Positions 36,102 to 44,288 of a stretch of 64,000 nt of DNA are shown piece by piece (within the stretch, counting starts at the first letter, position 1; every line of letters starts with the position of its first letter). Made by a program: the position numbers and the translations under genes. Origin of the DNA: Hyphomicrobiales bacterium (lineage in GTDB: Bacteria > Pseudomonadota > Alphaproteobacteria > Rhizobiales > Rhizobiaceae); assembly GCA_900469345.1 (NCBI GenBank), contig UBWZ01000004.1, forward strand, positions 1-64,000, written 5' to 3'. The notes below the pieces were generated by a model. That model did not search any database, had not been told where the DNA came from, and saw only the letters and a program-made list of their open reading frames with translations.

Positions 36102-36179
36102 ATGGTCAGGGAATGGATGGAAGCGGCAGGATTTGTTCTGGTTGTAGCGGTATGCTACATGATGATCGTCCCCGTATAG
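36102..36179 (+). CDS. 25-residue single-pass membrane microprotein
   Basis: A very short reading frame (ATG 36102 to TAG 36177). It starts MVREWMEAAG and continues as an unbroken hydrophobic stretch of about 15 residues (FVLVVAVCYMMIVPV), enough for one membrane helix. Support comes from a GGGAGG ribosome site five bases before the start and an exact EcfG promoter with proper spacing. Nothing else follows for 320 bases, so the promoter has no other obvious target. Function unknown; such peptides often tune membrane complexes or transporters. Confidence 0.62.
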   Translation: MVREWMEAAGFVLVVAVCYMMIVPV

Positions 36180-36428
36180 AAAACCAGCGGTAACCGAAGC
36201 AGGATGTCGTGGCAGGCTCTGCTACCGCCCTCGCAGTTCGTTGCTGAGCGCAAGCTGATACGGATGCAGGCCTGGTTTCCGGCGTACCGCAGCCGTCAGT
36301 CGACATGTTCACCGCGACCGCTTTTGATCGGCTTCAGAAAGCCCAGGTCCACACGCGTGCACTGTCTTTACCTCAGCCACGTCGGTTCGCCGTTTGCAGG
36401 ATGCGACATCACCGCGTCCGCAAAAGCG
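36180..36428. other. Intergenic stretch without a recognisable gene
   Basis: About 250 bases between the microprotein gene and the next promoter-like element. I see no ribosome-site-preceded frame, hairpin or repeat. Confidence 0.5.
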
Positions 36429-36453
36429 GGAACCAAGCCGCATTGAGCGGGTT
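36429..36453 (+). promoter_or_regulatory. EcfG-like promoter, weak match (GGAAC-N16-GGTT)
   Basis: GGAAC (36429-36433) and GGTT (36450-36453), 47 bases before the 65-aa gene and, through it, PfpI. Confidence 0.38.
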
Positions 36454-36500
36454 TGCTTAACGACGGATGACGGGCAACCGCATTCGACATGGAGGCGACC

Positions 36501-36698
36501 ATGCAGGACATGCCAGAGACCCAGCACACCAGACATCCTCCCTTGCATCCGGAGCGCACGCCAAGTGCAATCCCGAAGGGAAAGTTCCGGGTGGTCGTCC
36601 CCGATGCCGTGGTCCTGCCACTCCCGAAGACGCCGCGCGACGAAATCCGCGTGCCGGCTTCGATTGATGGCAGGGACCTCTCAACCGGCCGCTTCTAG
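36501..36698 (+). CDS. Hypothetical 65-aa protein upstream of pfpI
   Basis: Not recognised. A Pro-rich 65-residue protein with a segment RVVVPDAVVLPLPKTPRDEI. ATG 36501 has a GGAGG site at the right distance; ATG 36489 is upstream in frame but less well placed. It precedes the PfpI gene by 34 bases on the same strand and probably shares its transcript. Confidence 0.55.
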   Translation: MQDMPETQHTRHPPLHPERTPSAIPKGKFRVVVPDAVVLPLPKTPRDEIRVPASIDGRDLSTGRF

Positions 36699-36732
36699 GC
36701 GGTTTAGCAATAAAAACACGAAAGGATCAAAG

Positions 36733-37293
36733 ATGGCTGATATTCATTCCGCGAACATCCTCATTCTCGCCACTGATGGCTACGAGCGCTCCGAGCTGCG
36801 CGTGCCGCTGGACGAATTGAAAAAGCGCGGCGCCACCGTAAAGATCGCTTCCATCAAGACCGGCGAGATCAAGAGCTGGGACGAAACCGATTGGGGCGAT
36901 TCCGTCGCGGTCGATCTGCAGGCCAAGGACGTCAGGGCCGACGATTTCGACGCCCTCGTCCTTCCGGGCGGCCAGATCAACCCTGACCTTCTGCGCGTCA
37001 ACGAAGATGCCGTGCGTGTCGTCCGCGATTTCGTCAAGAGTGGCAAGACAGTCGCGGCGATCTGCCATGGCCCGTGGCTGCTCGTCGAAGCGGACGCCCT
37101 GCGCGGTCGCAAGGCGACCTCCTATCCGTCGATCCGCACCGACGTGCGCAATGCCGGCGCGACCTGGAGCGACGAGGCCGTGGTCACCGACAACGGTATC
37201 ATCACCTCGCGGACCCCGAAGGATCTGCCCCAGTTCATCGACAAGATCGTCGAGGAAGTGCAGGAAGGGCGTCACAGCCGCAAGGCGGCCTGA
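36733..37293 (+). CDS. PfpI/DJ-1 family protease or glyoxalase-like protein
   Basis: A 186-residue DJ-1/PfpI-superfamily protein. The nucleophile elbow AAICHGPWLL contains the catalytic Cys-His pair, and VLPGGQINPDLLR supplies the conserved Glu/Gly region. Members of this group (PfpI, YhbO, YraA) act as stress-linked deglycases or chaperone-like enzymes; protease activity is doubtful. ATG 36733 has an AAGGAT site. It follows the 65-aa gene and precedes a convergent AraC gene, with a hairpin between. Confidence 0.88.
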   Translation: MADIHSANILILATDGYERSELRVPLDELKKRGATVKIASIKTGEIKSWDETDWGDSVAVDLQAKDVRADDFDALVLPGGQINPDLLRVNEDAVRVVRDFVKSGKTVAAICHGPWLLVEADALRGRKATSYPSIRTDVRNAGATWSDEAVVTDNGIITSRTPKDLPQFIDKIVEEVQEGRHSRKAA

Positions 37294-37323
37294 CCCTCTT
37301 CGAACATTGCACGCTGACCAACG

Positions 37324-37345
37324 CGCCCGGGCTCAATCCCGGGCG
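37324..37345. terminator. Hairpin between pfpI and the convergent AraC gene
   Basis: CGCCCGGG (37324-37331) and CCCGGGCG (37338-37345), 6-base loop; the T-run is short, and the arm overlaps the AraC stop. Confidence 0.5.
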
Positions 37346-38250
37346 TTTCCGTGTTCGGACATGCGACCATAGCGTCGTGGCGCCTCACCATAGATGCGTT
37401 TGAATGCGTGCCCGAACGCGCTTTCCGAAGAGTAGCCGACTTCGGCAGCGACGGCCGAGACGGTCGATCCGCGACGCAGGGCATGTCTTGCCAAACGCAT
37501 TCGCCAGCGCAGGAGATAGTCCAGCGGCGCCAGACCGACCAAGGATTTGAAGCTTCGCGAAAAGGCTGATCGGGACATCGCCACCGATGCGGCCAACCCC
37601 TCCAGGCGCCAGGGATAGGCGGCATCACCATGCATCAATTGGATCGCCTTGCCGATCCGGGGATCGGCGAGCGCACTGATCCATCCCAGGCCGTCGCCCT
37701 CGTCCTGCGCAAGAGCCGTCCTCAAAACCTGGACCAGCAGAACGTCGACGAGCCTGTCGGTGAGGAGGGCAGCGCCGATCTGCGTCCCCCTGATTTCCGT
37801 ATCCAGGATGCCGAGCGTCGAGCGGACCACGCCTGCTGATGCATTCCGCGCCGGGATCAGCAGAAAGCGCGGCAGCGAGCGAAGCAGCAGTTCGGCGCCG
37901 GATGCTTCGAAACTAAACGTGCCGGCGATCAGCACCGTCTCGTCGCCACCGCGACGAGCGACGTCCGACCGGGCCCAGTCGAATGCTGCAATCCCGTCCT
38001 CGGGAGCCATGTCTTCATCGTTTGCGAGAACGTAGTCCGGCGCGTTGGCCAGAAGGAAACAATCTCCCGTCGAAAGCGGATGACGCTGCCCGTCGCCGAA
38101 GTCGATCCAGCAGGCGCCGTGCACCACCGCGCCGAACTTGAAGGCGGGCTTGGCAGGGAAACGGTAGGACCACCGGCCGCTTGCCTCGAGCCGGGTGCAG
38201 CGTGAGCCCTTCACGTTGAGAAGGGAGAGCACTTCAGACAGCGGGTCCAC
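37333..38250 (-). CDS. AraC-family transcriptional regulator with cupin-6 domain
   Basis: A 305-residue regulator. The N-terminal cupin-like ligand domain (residues 1-180, CWIDFGDGQRHPLSTGDCFL) precedes two AraC helix-turn-helix motifs (SRSAFSRSFKSLVGLAPLDY and YSSESAFGHAFKRIYG). GTG 38250 is the start. It is divergent from a short-chain dehydrogenase gene, its likely target. The ligand is unknown. Confidence 0.87.
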   Translation of the reverse strand: MDPLSEVLSLLNVKGSRCTRLEASGRWSYRFPAKPAFKFGAVVHGACWIDFGDGQRHPLSTGDCFLLANAPDYVLANDEDMAPEDGIAAFDWARSDVARRGGDETVLIAGTFSFEASGAELLLRSLPRFLLIPARNASAGVVRSTLGILDTEIRGTQIGAALLTDRLVDVLLVQVLRTALAQDEGDGLGWISALADPRIGKAIQLMHGDAAYPWRLEGLAASVAMSRSAFSRSFKSLVGLAPLDYLLRWRMRLARHALRRGSTVSAVAAEVGYSSESAFGHAFKRIYGEAPRRYGRMSEHGNARD

Positions 38251-38345
38251 ACATTGATCCGATCGCGATGGTTTCAGAGCCGATGGAGCATAGATCGTCC
38301 CACAACGACATGCGAGGCTGCTCTTAGCAACGAAAGGATCGGTCT

Positions 38346-39083
38346 ATGTTGGGCATCGCAGGCAAAGTTATCGCGATCACCGGGGCTAGCAGCGGCATCG
38401 GCGATGCCACGGCTATGCATCTGGCGGAAAAGGGTGCCATCCTCGTACTCGGCGCCCGTCGGAGCGACAGGTTGGAAGCCTTGTGCGACACGATCGCGTC
38501 GAAGGGTGGGACCGCGTCCCATATCGTCACCGACGTGACGCGCCGCGCGGACGTCGAGGCTCTCGTCGCGCTCGCAATCGAACGATACGGCAGGCTCGAC
38601 GTCCTGATAAGCAATGCCGGCATTGCCCCCATCTCCCTGCTCGACGACCTGAGGGTTGAGGACTGGGAGGCGATGATCGACGTCAACGTCAAGGGTGTCC
38701 TGTACGGCATCGCGGCAGCCCTGCCCGTCTTCCGTCGGCAGGGTTTCGGACACTTCATCAACACCATATCGACCGCGGGCATAAAGATCGTTCCGACCAT
38801 GGCGGTCTACGCCGGATCGAAGAACGCCGTAAGGACGATTACCGAGGCGCTTCGTCAGGAAGCCGGCCCCCTGCTGAGGGTCACAGGAATTTCACCGGGA
38901 TACGTCGCCACCGACCTTCCATCCTCGATGACGGATAAGGCGATCCGGGCGCAAGGCGAAGCGAGCATGCAGACGATGGCGATACCGGCATCGGCGATTG
39001 CCGAAGCGATTGCCTTTGCGATCGCCCAGCCGCCCAATGTCGATGTCGGCGAGATCGTGCTTAGGCCGACGGCCCAAGCATAG
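38346..39083 (+). CDS. Short-chain dehydrogenase/reductase
   Basis: A 245-residue NAD(P)-dependent SDR. Motifs in order are TGASSGIG (cofactor), NAG, catalytic Ser in TISTAG, and YAGSK (Tyr-x3-Lys). The Arg-rich ARRSDR after the second strand suggests NADP(H). Divergent from the AraC regulator with 95 bases between, a typical regulator-target pair. The substrate is unknown. Confidence 0.88.
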   Translation: MLGIAGKVIAITGASSGIGDATAMHLAEKGAILVLGARRSDRLEALCDTIASKGGTASHIVTDVTRRADVEALVALAIERYGRLDVLISNAGIAPISLLDDLRVEDWEAMIDVNVKGVLYGIAAALPVFRRQGFGHFINTISTAGIKIVPTMAVYAGSKNAVRTITEALRQEAGPLLRVTGISPGYVATDLPSSMTDKAIRAQGEASMQTMAIPASAIAEAIAFAIAQPPNVDVGEIVLRPTAQA

Positions 39084-39089
39084 CGCTCG

Positions 39090-40175
39090 CTAGGTCGCCG
39101 TTTCCCGCAGAAAGGCGAGCAGCCTCTGTTCGACTGACCGCAGCCCCTTCGGACCCTTGAGGTAGGGTTTTTCGGCGATCAGCTTCTCGACCGGGGTAAT
39201 ATCCTCGGCGAGCGCCAGGATGCTCGGATGGATGTAGCTGGTGCGGCAGACGGCCGGTGTGTTGTGGAGCGCTTCCGACGCAGCCTTGCAGATGGCCTTG
39301 ATCTTCGGCCGCTTGCCTTCGTCCTCGATCGTCTTCCAGGCTTCCGTCAGCGCCGCAAGACTGCCGCCCCAGGTGCGGAAGGTCTTGGCCGAGACGCCGA
39401 ATCCCGCGGCCTTGGCAAGGTAGGCGTTGAGACGGCCCGAATCGATCGGGTGCGGCACGCCGTCCTCGTCCGGCCAGGAAAACAGCTGGCGACCCGGAAG
39501 GTCGGAAATTTCCTCGAAGATGCGCTGCAGGCGCGGATGCTTGATCGTGTGCTGGACGCGCTTGCCGCCCTTTGCGGTAAAGCGCAGCAGCACGGTATCG
39601 CCGGACCGCTTCATGTGCCGCTTCAAAAGGGTGGTGGCGCCGTAGGTCTTGTTTTCCTTGGCGTAGAGACGGTTGCCCACTCTCAGATGCGTGGCATCCA
39701 TCAAGGCCACCAGCGCGGCGATCACCGAATCGGTGCTTCCGAGACCCATTGCGATGTCGCGATTGACGCGCCTGCGGATGCGCGGAAGCGCTTCGCCGAA
39801 GCGCAGCAGCTGATCGAACTTCCGCTCGCTGCGGAACATCTGCCATTCCGTGTGATAGCGGTATTGCTTGCGGCCGCGCGAATCATACCCCGTTGCCTGC
39901 AGGTGGCCGCGCGGATCAAGACAGATCCAGACGTTCTCATAGGCCGGCGGCAGGCCAAGCGCGCTGACCCGCTGCTTTTCGAGCACATCCGCCAGAAGCC
40001 CGCCATCCGGCAGGCGGTAGCAAAAGCCCTTGCCGCGCCGCAGTCGCCTTATGCCCGGCTCGCCATCGCTGACATAGATCAGCCCAATGTCTTCGAGAGA
40101 TTGCTCATCGATTTCGATCGTGGTGACCGTCGTCGTGTCGTCGGTCGTGGTTTTGGCAGTCAGCATCGCATCCAT
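39090..40175 (-). CDS. DNA topoisomerase IB
   Basis: A 361-residue bacterial type IB topoisomerase (poxvirus-like). It relaxes supercoils by a transient 3-phosphotyrosyl bond. The catalytic Tyr is in CRTSYIHPSIL near the C-terminus; the Arg/Lys/Arg/His set is visible in HLRVGN, KGGKRVQH and FRTWGGS. The start at ATG 40175 is chosen because an exact EcfG promoter (40208-40184) puts transcription start near 40178; the longer GTG 40217 start would lie upstream of it. The mRNA would be nearly leaderless. Topoisomerase IB is rare in bacteria and here sits among stress genes. Confidence 0.88.
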   Translation of the reverse strand: MDAMLTAKTTTDDTTTVTTIEIDEQSLEDIGLIYVSDGEPGIRRLRRGKGFCYRLPDGGLLADVLEKQRVSALGLPPAYENVWICLDPRGHLQATGYDSRGRKQYRYHTEWQMFRSERKFDQLLRFGEALPRIRRRVNRDIAMGLGSTDSVIAALVALMDATHLRVGNRLYAKENKTYGATTLLKRHMKRSGDTVLLRFTAKGGKRVQHTIKHPRLQRIFEEISDLPGRQLFSWPDEDGVPHPIDSGRLNAYLAKAAGFGVSAKTFRTWGGSLAALTEAWKTIEDEGKRPKIKAICKAASEALHNTPAVCRTSYIHPSILALAEDITPVEKLIAEKPYLKGPKGLRSVEQRLLAFLRETAT

Positions 40176-40183
40176 ATCCGCAA

Positions 40184-40208
40184 AACGGAGGAGCAACGGC
40201 TTCGTTCC
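40184..40208 (-). promoter_or_regulatory. EcfG-type promoter of topoisomerase IB
   Basis: Minus-strand GGAAC (40208-40204), 16-base spacer, CGTT (40187-40184), exact consensus. Confidence 0.72.
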
Positions 40209-40249
40209 CCGCTTCACGACGATGCGATCCGGGTTGGATCAGGGACTGG

Positions 40250-41950
40250 TCAGACGGACACGTCGGCGGGTGTCTCGGTTCCCTCGCCGCGCTCGAAGGC
40301 CGACAGCGGAGCGGTCAGTGTCCAGTAAAGCCCGCCCGGACGGAAGTCGATTTCGACCTGGCCGGCAAACGATGCGGCGGCGTGGCGTCTGATGATCGTC
40401 GTGCCGAAACCGGTATCCGTCGGCTGGATAACGCGGGGACCGCCGCTTTCCTCCCAGACGAGACGCAAAATCACGTCTTCCGCGGCAGGCTCGCTGATCG
40501 GTGCCCAGCAGATGCGCACCACCCCGCCCGGCGCCGACAGGGCTCCGTACTTGACGGAATTGGTCGCCAGCTCATGCAGCACCAGCCCCAGGTTCTGGAC
40601 GGCCTCCGCCTTCATGACGAAATCCTCCCCCTGGACCTCGACACGGTCGGCCGCCTCCGCAAACGTGCTCATATGCACTTCCACGACCCGGCGGATCGGA
40701 ACGCCAGCCCATTGCTCCCGCGCCAGCGCCTCGATCGACTTGGCAAGGCCCTGAAGCCGGGTGCCGATCGCCTTCTGGAATTCCTCCATGGTCGTGCCCT
40801 TGCGCGCCAGCTGACGCATCATCGCCTGGACCAGGGTGAGAATGTTCTTCGTCCGGTGCACGAGCTCGTGGAGGATCAGATGGATGCGGTCTTCCGCCTG
40901 GCTGCGGTCGAAGGAGGCGTTGGACAGGGCGATCGCCACCTGGTTGGCCTCGGTGATCCCGGTCTGCACCGGCGACACGATCTCGCCCTCGCCGATCCGC
41001 GCCGCCATCTGGGCGATCTGCTGGATGGGAATGCGCAGCTGCCGCGCCACCAGCCAGGCGATCAGGGCGCTCAGGGCGAGGAACAGCGCGCCACCGAGCA
41101 CCAGCTGCCGCCATGTGGCGAGGATATTCGCCTGGGCGCTGTCGATCGGGCCCCACACCACGGTTTTCCAGGTCCAGCCGGTGATCTGCGCATAGCCGTA
41201 CATCTGCCGCTCCTGGCCTGCCACGTCCTCGATCGTGCCTTTGAAGCCGTTCATCAGCTTCAGCGTGCCGGACGGAAAGGCAGAACCCGGCGCCAGCCCG
41301 TGCGCCCCGGCCGAAGTCACCACCCGCCCCGATCCGTCCAGCACGGCCGCAGACCATCCGGCCGGCAGACCCTCGGTGGAGATCAGCTTTTGCAGGTCGT
41401 CGGCATTCTGGGTGATGATCATCACCGCGCCGGAATAGGAAATATCCTTGGGCAGTGGCGCTGCGACGTTGAAGACCCAGGTGCCGCTGGTTGCGCCCTG
41501 GAACACGTCGGAGACTTCCGTGACCTGCGACCGGATGACGGATTGCAGCGACTTCAGGTTGGACGTTTTGCCGAGCGTGGTGCCGAACGGAACGCGGGTG
41601 TTGAGACGCAGCTGGCCGTCCGAATTGGCAAGGATGACGAACAGCGAATTCGATCTGAGACTGGTCTGGGTGCGGTTGTGGAAGGAGCGCAGGTCGCCGG
41701 CTTCGAGCTCGGGAGAGGTGACCAGCAGGCGCAGCGTCGTCGCCATGTCCTGAAGCTCGCGGTCGACGGAGCGCGCGATCAGCTGCGCATCCTCGGCCGT
41801 GTCGGCAGACAGGATGTCGCGCTCATGTGCCTCGAGCTGCAGCATCAGAAAGCCGACGAAAAACAGCAACGGGAGAGCGATTCCGACCGCCAAAGCAATC
41901 AGATAGACCCCGATCGGTGCGGTGGGCAAGAAGCGCGATATCCTATTCAT
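40250..41950 (-). CDS. Membrane-bound HWE/HisKA_2 sensor histidine kinase
   Basis: A 566-residue kinase. A TM helix (residues 13-36), a periplasmic sensor with a dCache-like fold (residues 40-270), a second TM helix near 285 and a HAMP-like linker precede the kinase. The H-box is LHELVHRTKNILTLVQAMMR with the phospho-His, and the N-box region is LGLVLHELATNSVKYGAL, both HWE/HisKA_2 hallmarks. ATG 41950 is chosen because the upstream in-frame sequence is not family-like. Kinases of this class feed PhyR-like response regulators in alphaproteobacteria, making it a candidate stress sensor. It lacks a linked response regulator. Confidence 0.87.
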   Translation of the reverse strand: MNRISRFLPTAPIGVYLIALAVGIALPLLFFVGFLMLQLEAHERDILSADTAEDAQLIARSVDRELQDMATTLRLLVTSPELEAGDLRSFHNRTQTSLRSNSLFVILANSDGQLRLNTRVPFGTTLGKTSNLKSLQSVIRSQVTEVSDVFQGATSGTWVFNVAAPLPKDISYSGAVMIITQNADDLQKLISTEGLPAGWSAAVLDGSGRVVTSAGAHGLAPGSAFPSGTLKLMNGFKGTIEDVAGQERQMYGYAQITGWTWKTVVWGPIDSAQANILATWRQLVLGGALFLALSALIAWLVARQLRIPIQQIAQMAARIGEGEIVSPVQTGITEANQVAIALSNASFDRSQAEDRIHLILHELVHRTKNILTLVQAMMRQLARKGTTMEEFQKAIGTRLQGLAKSIEALAREQWAGVPIRRVVEVHMSTFAEAADRVEVQGEDFVMKAEAVQNLGLVLHELATNSVKYGALSAPGGVVRICWAPISEPAAEDVILRLVWEESGGPRVIQPTDTGFGTTIIRRHAAASFAGQVEIDFRPGGLYWTLTAPLSAFERGEGTETPADVSV

Positions 41951-42132
41951 CGCAACCGCTTGGTCCACAAGCCTGTCGGCGGGCGCCGTACCACCCGCAC
42001 ACACATGTCATCCGTACTTCCGCCCCATGCTAATATACTAGCGGAACTTTTCTAACTGCTTTTCCGGCCCGGGCCAAGGCTTGATTGGAACAAGCCAGCG
42101 CTTTCTGCGAGCAGGCAAGCCAGATGCAAAGT

Positions 42133-42161
42133 GCGGCCGGGCGCCGCAGGGCCCCGGCCGC
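42133..42161 (-). terminator. Hairpin downstream of the large BON-domain gene
   Basis: GCGGCCGGG (42133-42141) and CCCGGCCGC (42153-42161); lies 13 bases beyond the BON stop. No T-run follows, so termination is uncertain. Confidence 0.35.
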
Positions 42162-42173
42162 GGGAGGATCGCT

Positions 42174-43010
42174 TTACACGGTGGTGGATCCGCCCACCGT
42201 GTCGCTCGTGCCGTTGTGGACGCGCAGATTGTTCTGCACATGCCGCACGCCGGAGATGGTCTCCACGGTATCCTCGGCGCGGCGCTTGTCCCAGCGGCTG
42301 GAGACGAAGCCTTCCAATGTCACTTCCGCCTCCGTCACGGTGACGCTGATATTGGAAGCGTCGAGCATCGGGTCGTCGCTCAGGCGGTCGTTGATGTCCT
42401 CCTCGATCCTTGTATCGGACCTCTTGTAGCCCTTCGGGCCCTTGCCGCGATGCTGGTCCATGTCACGCCGCTCACCGGCCTGGCCGTCGCCGAACCAGGA
42501 CGCGACCTCGTCGCTTGCCCGTTCGATCAGGCCGCGCCGTCCATCCCGCCCGCTGTCCCGCCCGCTGTCCCAGTAGCGATCGGAGCTGCGGTCGTCGGAG
42601 CGATAGTGATCGCCTCCGTCACGGTCCGAGCCTTGCCAGTCCGAAGCGTAGCCGACGCCCGAACGCTCGCGCCCGGCTGCTCCCGATTGTGTCCGCTCGG
42701 GCTGGTAGCTGAAGGAAGACGGATCGGCGCGGTAGGACTCCCTTGCCCATCCGCGCGACAGGTCGCTGCCGCCATAGCGGTCGTCGCGCCGCTCGTCGTC
42801 ACGGCCGAAACGGTCGGCATCGCCGTTGCGCGAATAGCTGAAACGATCCTGGTCGTCGCGTCCGCCGGCTCCCTCCTCGCCCGGGTAGTCGGCGAAGCCG
42901 CGCACCCTCGATCGGTCGGTGGGCCGGTCGCTCGACGCCTGACGCTGTTGATCACGCCCGTCGCGGCCGCGGTTGTGGTCGCCGGATGGGGAATAGGGCC
43001 CGTTCGCCAT
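42174..43010 (-). CDS. BON domain protein with long disordered Arg/Asp/Ser-rich N-terminus
   Basis: A 278-residue protein. Residues 1-170 are highly charged and low-complexity (repeated RD/SD/GR), then SWFGDGQAGERRDMDQ and a BON domain at 195-265 (ITVTEAEVTLEGFV-like strand, ISGVRHVQNNLRV). The SWFGD...HRGKGPKGY linker is a recurrent signature of stress-associated alphaproteobacterial BON proteins. No signal peptide. An EcfG-like element precedes it. Function unknown; surface or desiccation protection is conceivable. Confidence 0.83.
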   Translation of the reverse strand: MANGPYSPSGDHNRGRDGRDQQRQASSDRPTDRSRVRGFADYPGEEGAGGRDDQDRFSYSRNGDADRFGRDDERRDDRYGGSDLSRGWARESYRADPSSFSYQPERTQSGAAGRERSGVGYASDWQGSDRDGGDHYRSDDRSSDRYWDSGRDSGRDGRRGLIERASDEVASWFGDGQAGERRDMDQHRGKGPKGYKRSDTRIEEDINDRLSDDPMLDASNISVTVTEAEVTLEGFVSSRWDKRRAEDTVETISGVRHVQNNLRVHNGTSDTVGGSTTV

Positions 43011-43063
43011 TGTAGATCTCCTCGGTGTTCGACTTGGTTTCTTTGACGTGGAACGCAGAGTCG

Positions 43064-43088
43064 AACCGCCCCAAACAGCTAATGTTCC
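43064..43088 (-). promoter_or_regulatory. EcfG-like promoter, weak match (GGAAC-N16-GGTT)
   Basis: Minus-strand GGAAC (43088-43084) and GGTT (43067-43064), 54 bases before the BON gene start. Confidence 0.38.
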
Positions 43089-43132
43089 TGTTTTTTCAAC
43101 GGTCGGCGCACCGGCTGACGGTCAAACGGAAG

Positions 43133-43161
43133 GGGCCTGCAGCGCGCGAGGCGGCAGGCCC
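43133..43161 (-). terminator. Hairpin after the sugar ABC operon
   Basis: GGGCCTGC (43133-43140) and GCAGGCCC (43154-43161), 13-base loop, about 30 bases beyond the ATPase stop; weak T-tail. Confidence 0.45.
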
Positions 43162-43189
43162 TTTCCAGACGGTCCGGAGGTCGTTGGCC

Positions 43190-44284
43190 TTAGTCGATGC
43201 GGTTACCGTTTTCGGGATCGAAGACAACGGCCTTGTCGAGGTTGAAGGCGAAGCGGAAACTCTGGCCGAGCTCGGCCACCACTTCGGCCCTTGTGCGGGC
43301 GGTAAAGCTGGCGCCATCGACCCGGCCGGTCATGAACGTGTCCGAGCCGGTGGGCTCGAGCATGGTGATCTCGGCGGCGATATGGGCGATCGACCGGGCG
43401 GTCGGATCGACCAGCCCGTCATCGGTGATCGCTTCCGGGCGCAGGCCGATGACGACCTCTTTGCCGAGGGGAAGCGATTGCGTGACGGTCGGCGGCATCG
43501 GCACGACGATGCCCGCATTGCCGAACAGCGCAAGACCGTTGTCGACCACCCTGCCCTTCAGCATGTTCATCGCCGGCGAGCCCATGAAATCGGCGACGAA
43601 CAGATTGGCAGGGCGGTTGTAGATTTCTGCCGGCGTGCCGACCTGCTGGACCATGCCTTCCTTCAGGACCACGATCTTGGTGGCGAGCGTCATCGCTTCG
43701 ATCTGGTCATGGGTGACGTAGACGATCGTCGCATGGGTGTTCTGGTGCAGCGCCTTGATCTCGGCGCGCACTTCCACGCGCAGCTTGGCGTCGAGGTTGG
43801 AGAGAGGCTCGTCGAACAGAAACACCCGCGGCTGGCGCACCAGCGCCCGTCCCATGGCGACGCGCTGGCGCTGGCCGCCGGACAGCTGGCTCGGGCGCCG
43901 GTCGAGCAGATGCTCGATCTGCAGGGTCTTCGCCACCTGCCGGACGGCGACCGCGCGCTGCGCCTTGTCGACGCCGCGCATTTCGAGCGCGAACGCGATG
44001 TTCTCCTCCACCGTCATGTTCGGGTAGAGAGCATAGGACTGGAACACCATGGCAATGTCGCGCTTCGACGGATGCAGGTCGGTGACCACCTGGCCGTCGA
44101 TGACGATGTCGCCCGAGGACGGCGGCAGGAGGCCGGCGATCGCGTTGAGCAGCGTGGACTTGCCGCAGCCCGACGGCCCGACCAGCACCAGGAAGCCGCC
44201 CTTTTCCAGGTCGATGTTGATACCCTTCAGGATCTCGACATTGCCGATCGTCTTGCGGATGTTCTTGATTTCGAGAAAGCTCAT
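43190..44284 (-). CDS. Sugar ABC transporter ATP-binding protein (MalK/UgpC type)
   Basis: A 364-residue ATPase of the CUT1 group. Walker A is GPSGCGKSTLL, the signature LSGGQRQRVAMGRAL, Walker B VFLFDEPLSNLD and the switch His is in VYVTHDQ; a C-terminal TOBE regulatory domain spans 240-360. It ends the operon binding protein-permease-permease-ATPase. It energises import of a glucose/mannose-type sugar. Confidence 0.92.
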   Translation of the reverse strand: MSFLEIKNIRKTIGNVEILKGINIDLEKGGFLVLVGPSGCGKSTLLNAIAGLLPPSSGDIVIDGQVVTDLHPSKRDIAMVFQSYALYPNMTVEENIAFALEMRGVDKAQRAVAVRQVAKTLQIEHLLDRRPSQLSGGQRQRVAMGRALVRQPRVFLFDEPLSNLDAKLRVEVRAEIKALHQNTHATIVYVTHDQIEAMTLATKIVVLKEGMVQQVGTPAEIYNRPANLFVADFMGSPAMNMLKGRVVDNGLALFGNAGIVVPMPPTVTQSLPLGKEVVIGLRPEAITDDGLVDPTARSIAHIAAEITMLEPTGSDTFMTGRVDGASFTARTRAEVVAELGQSFRFAFNLDKAVVFDPENGNRID

Positions 44285-44288
44285 GAGG

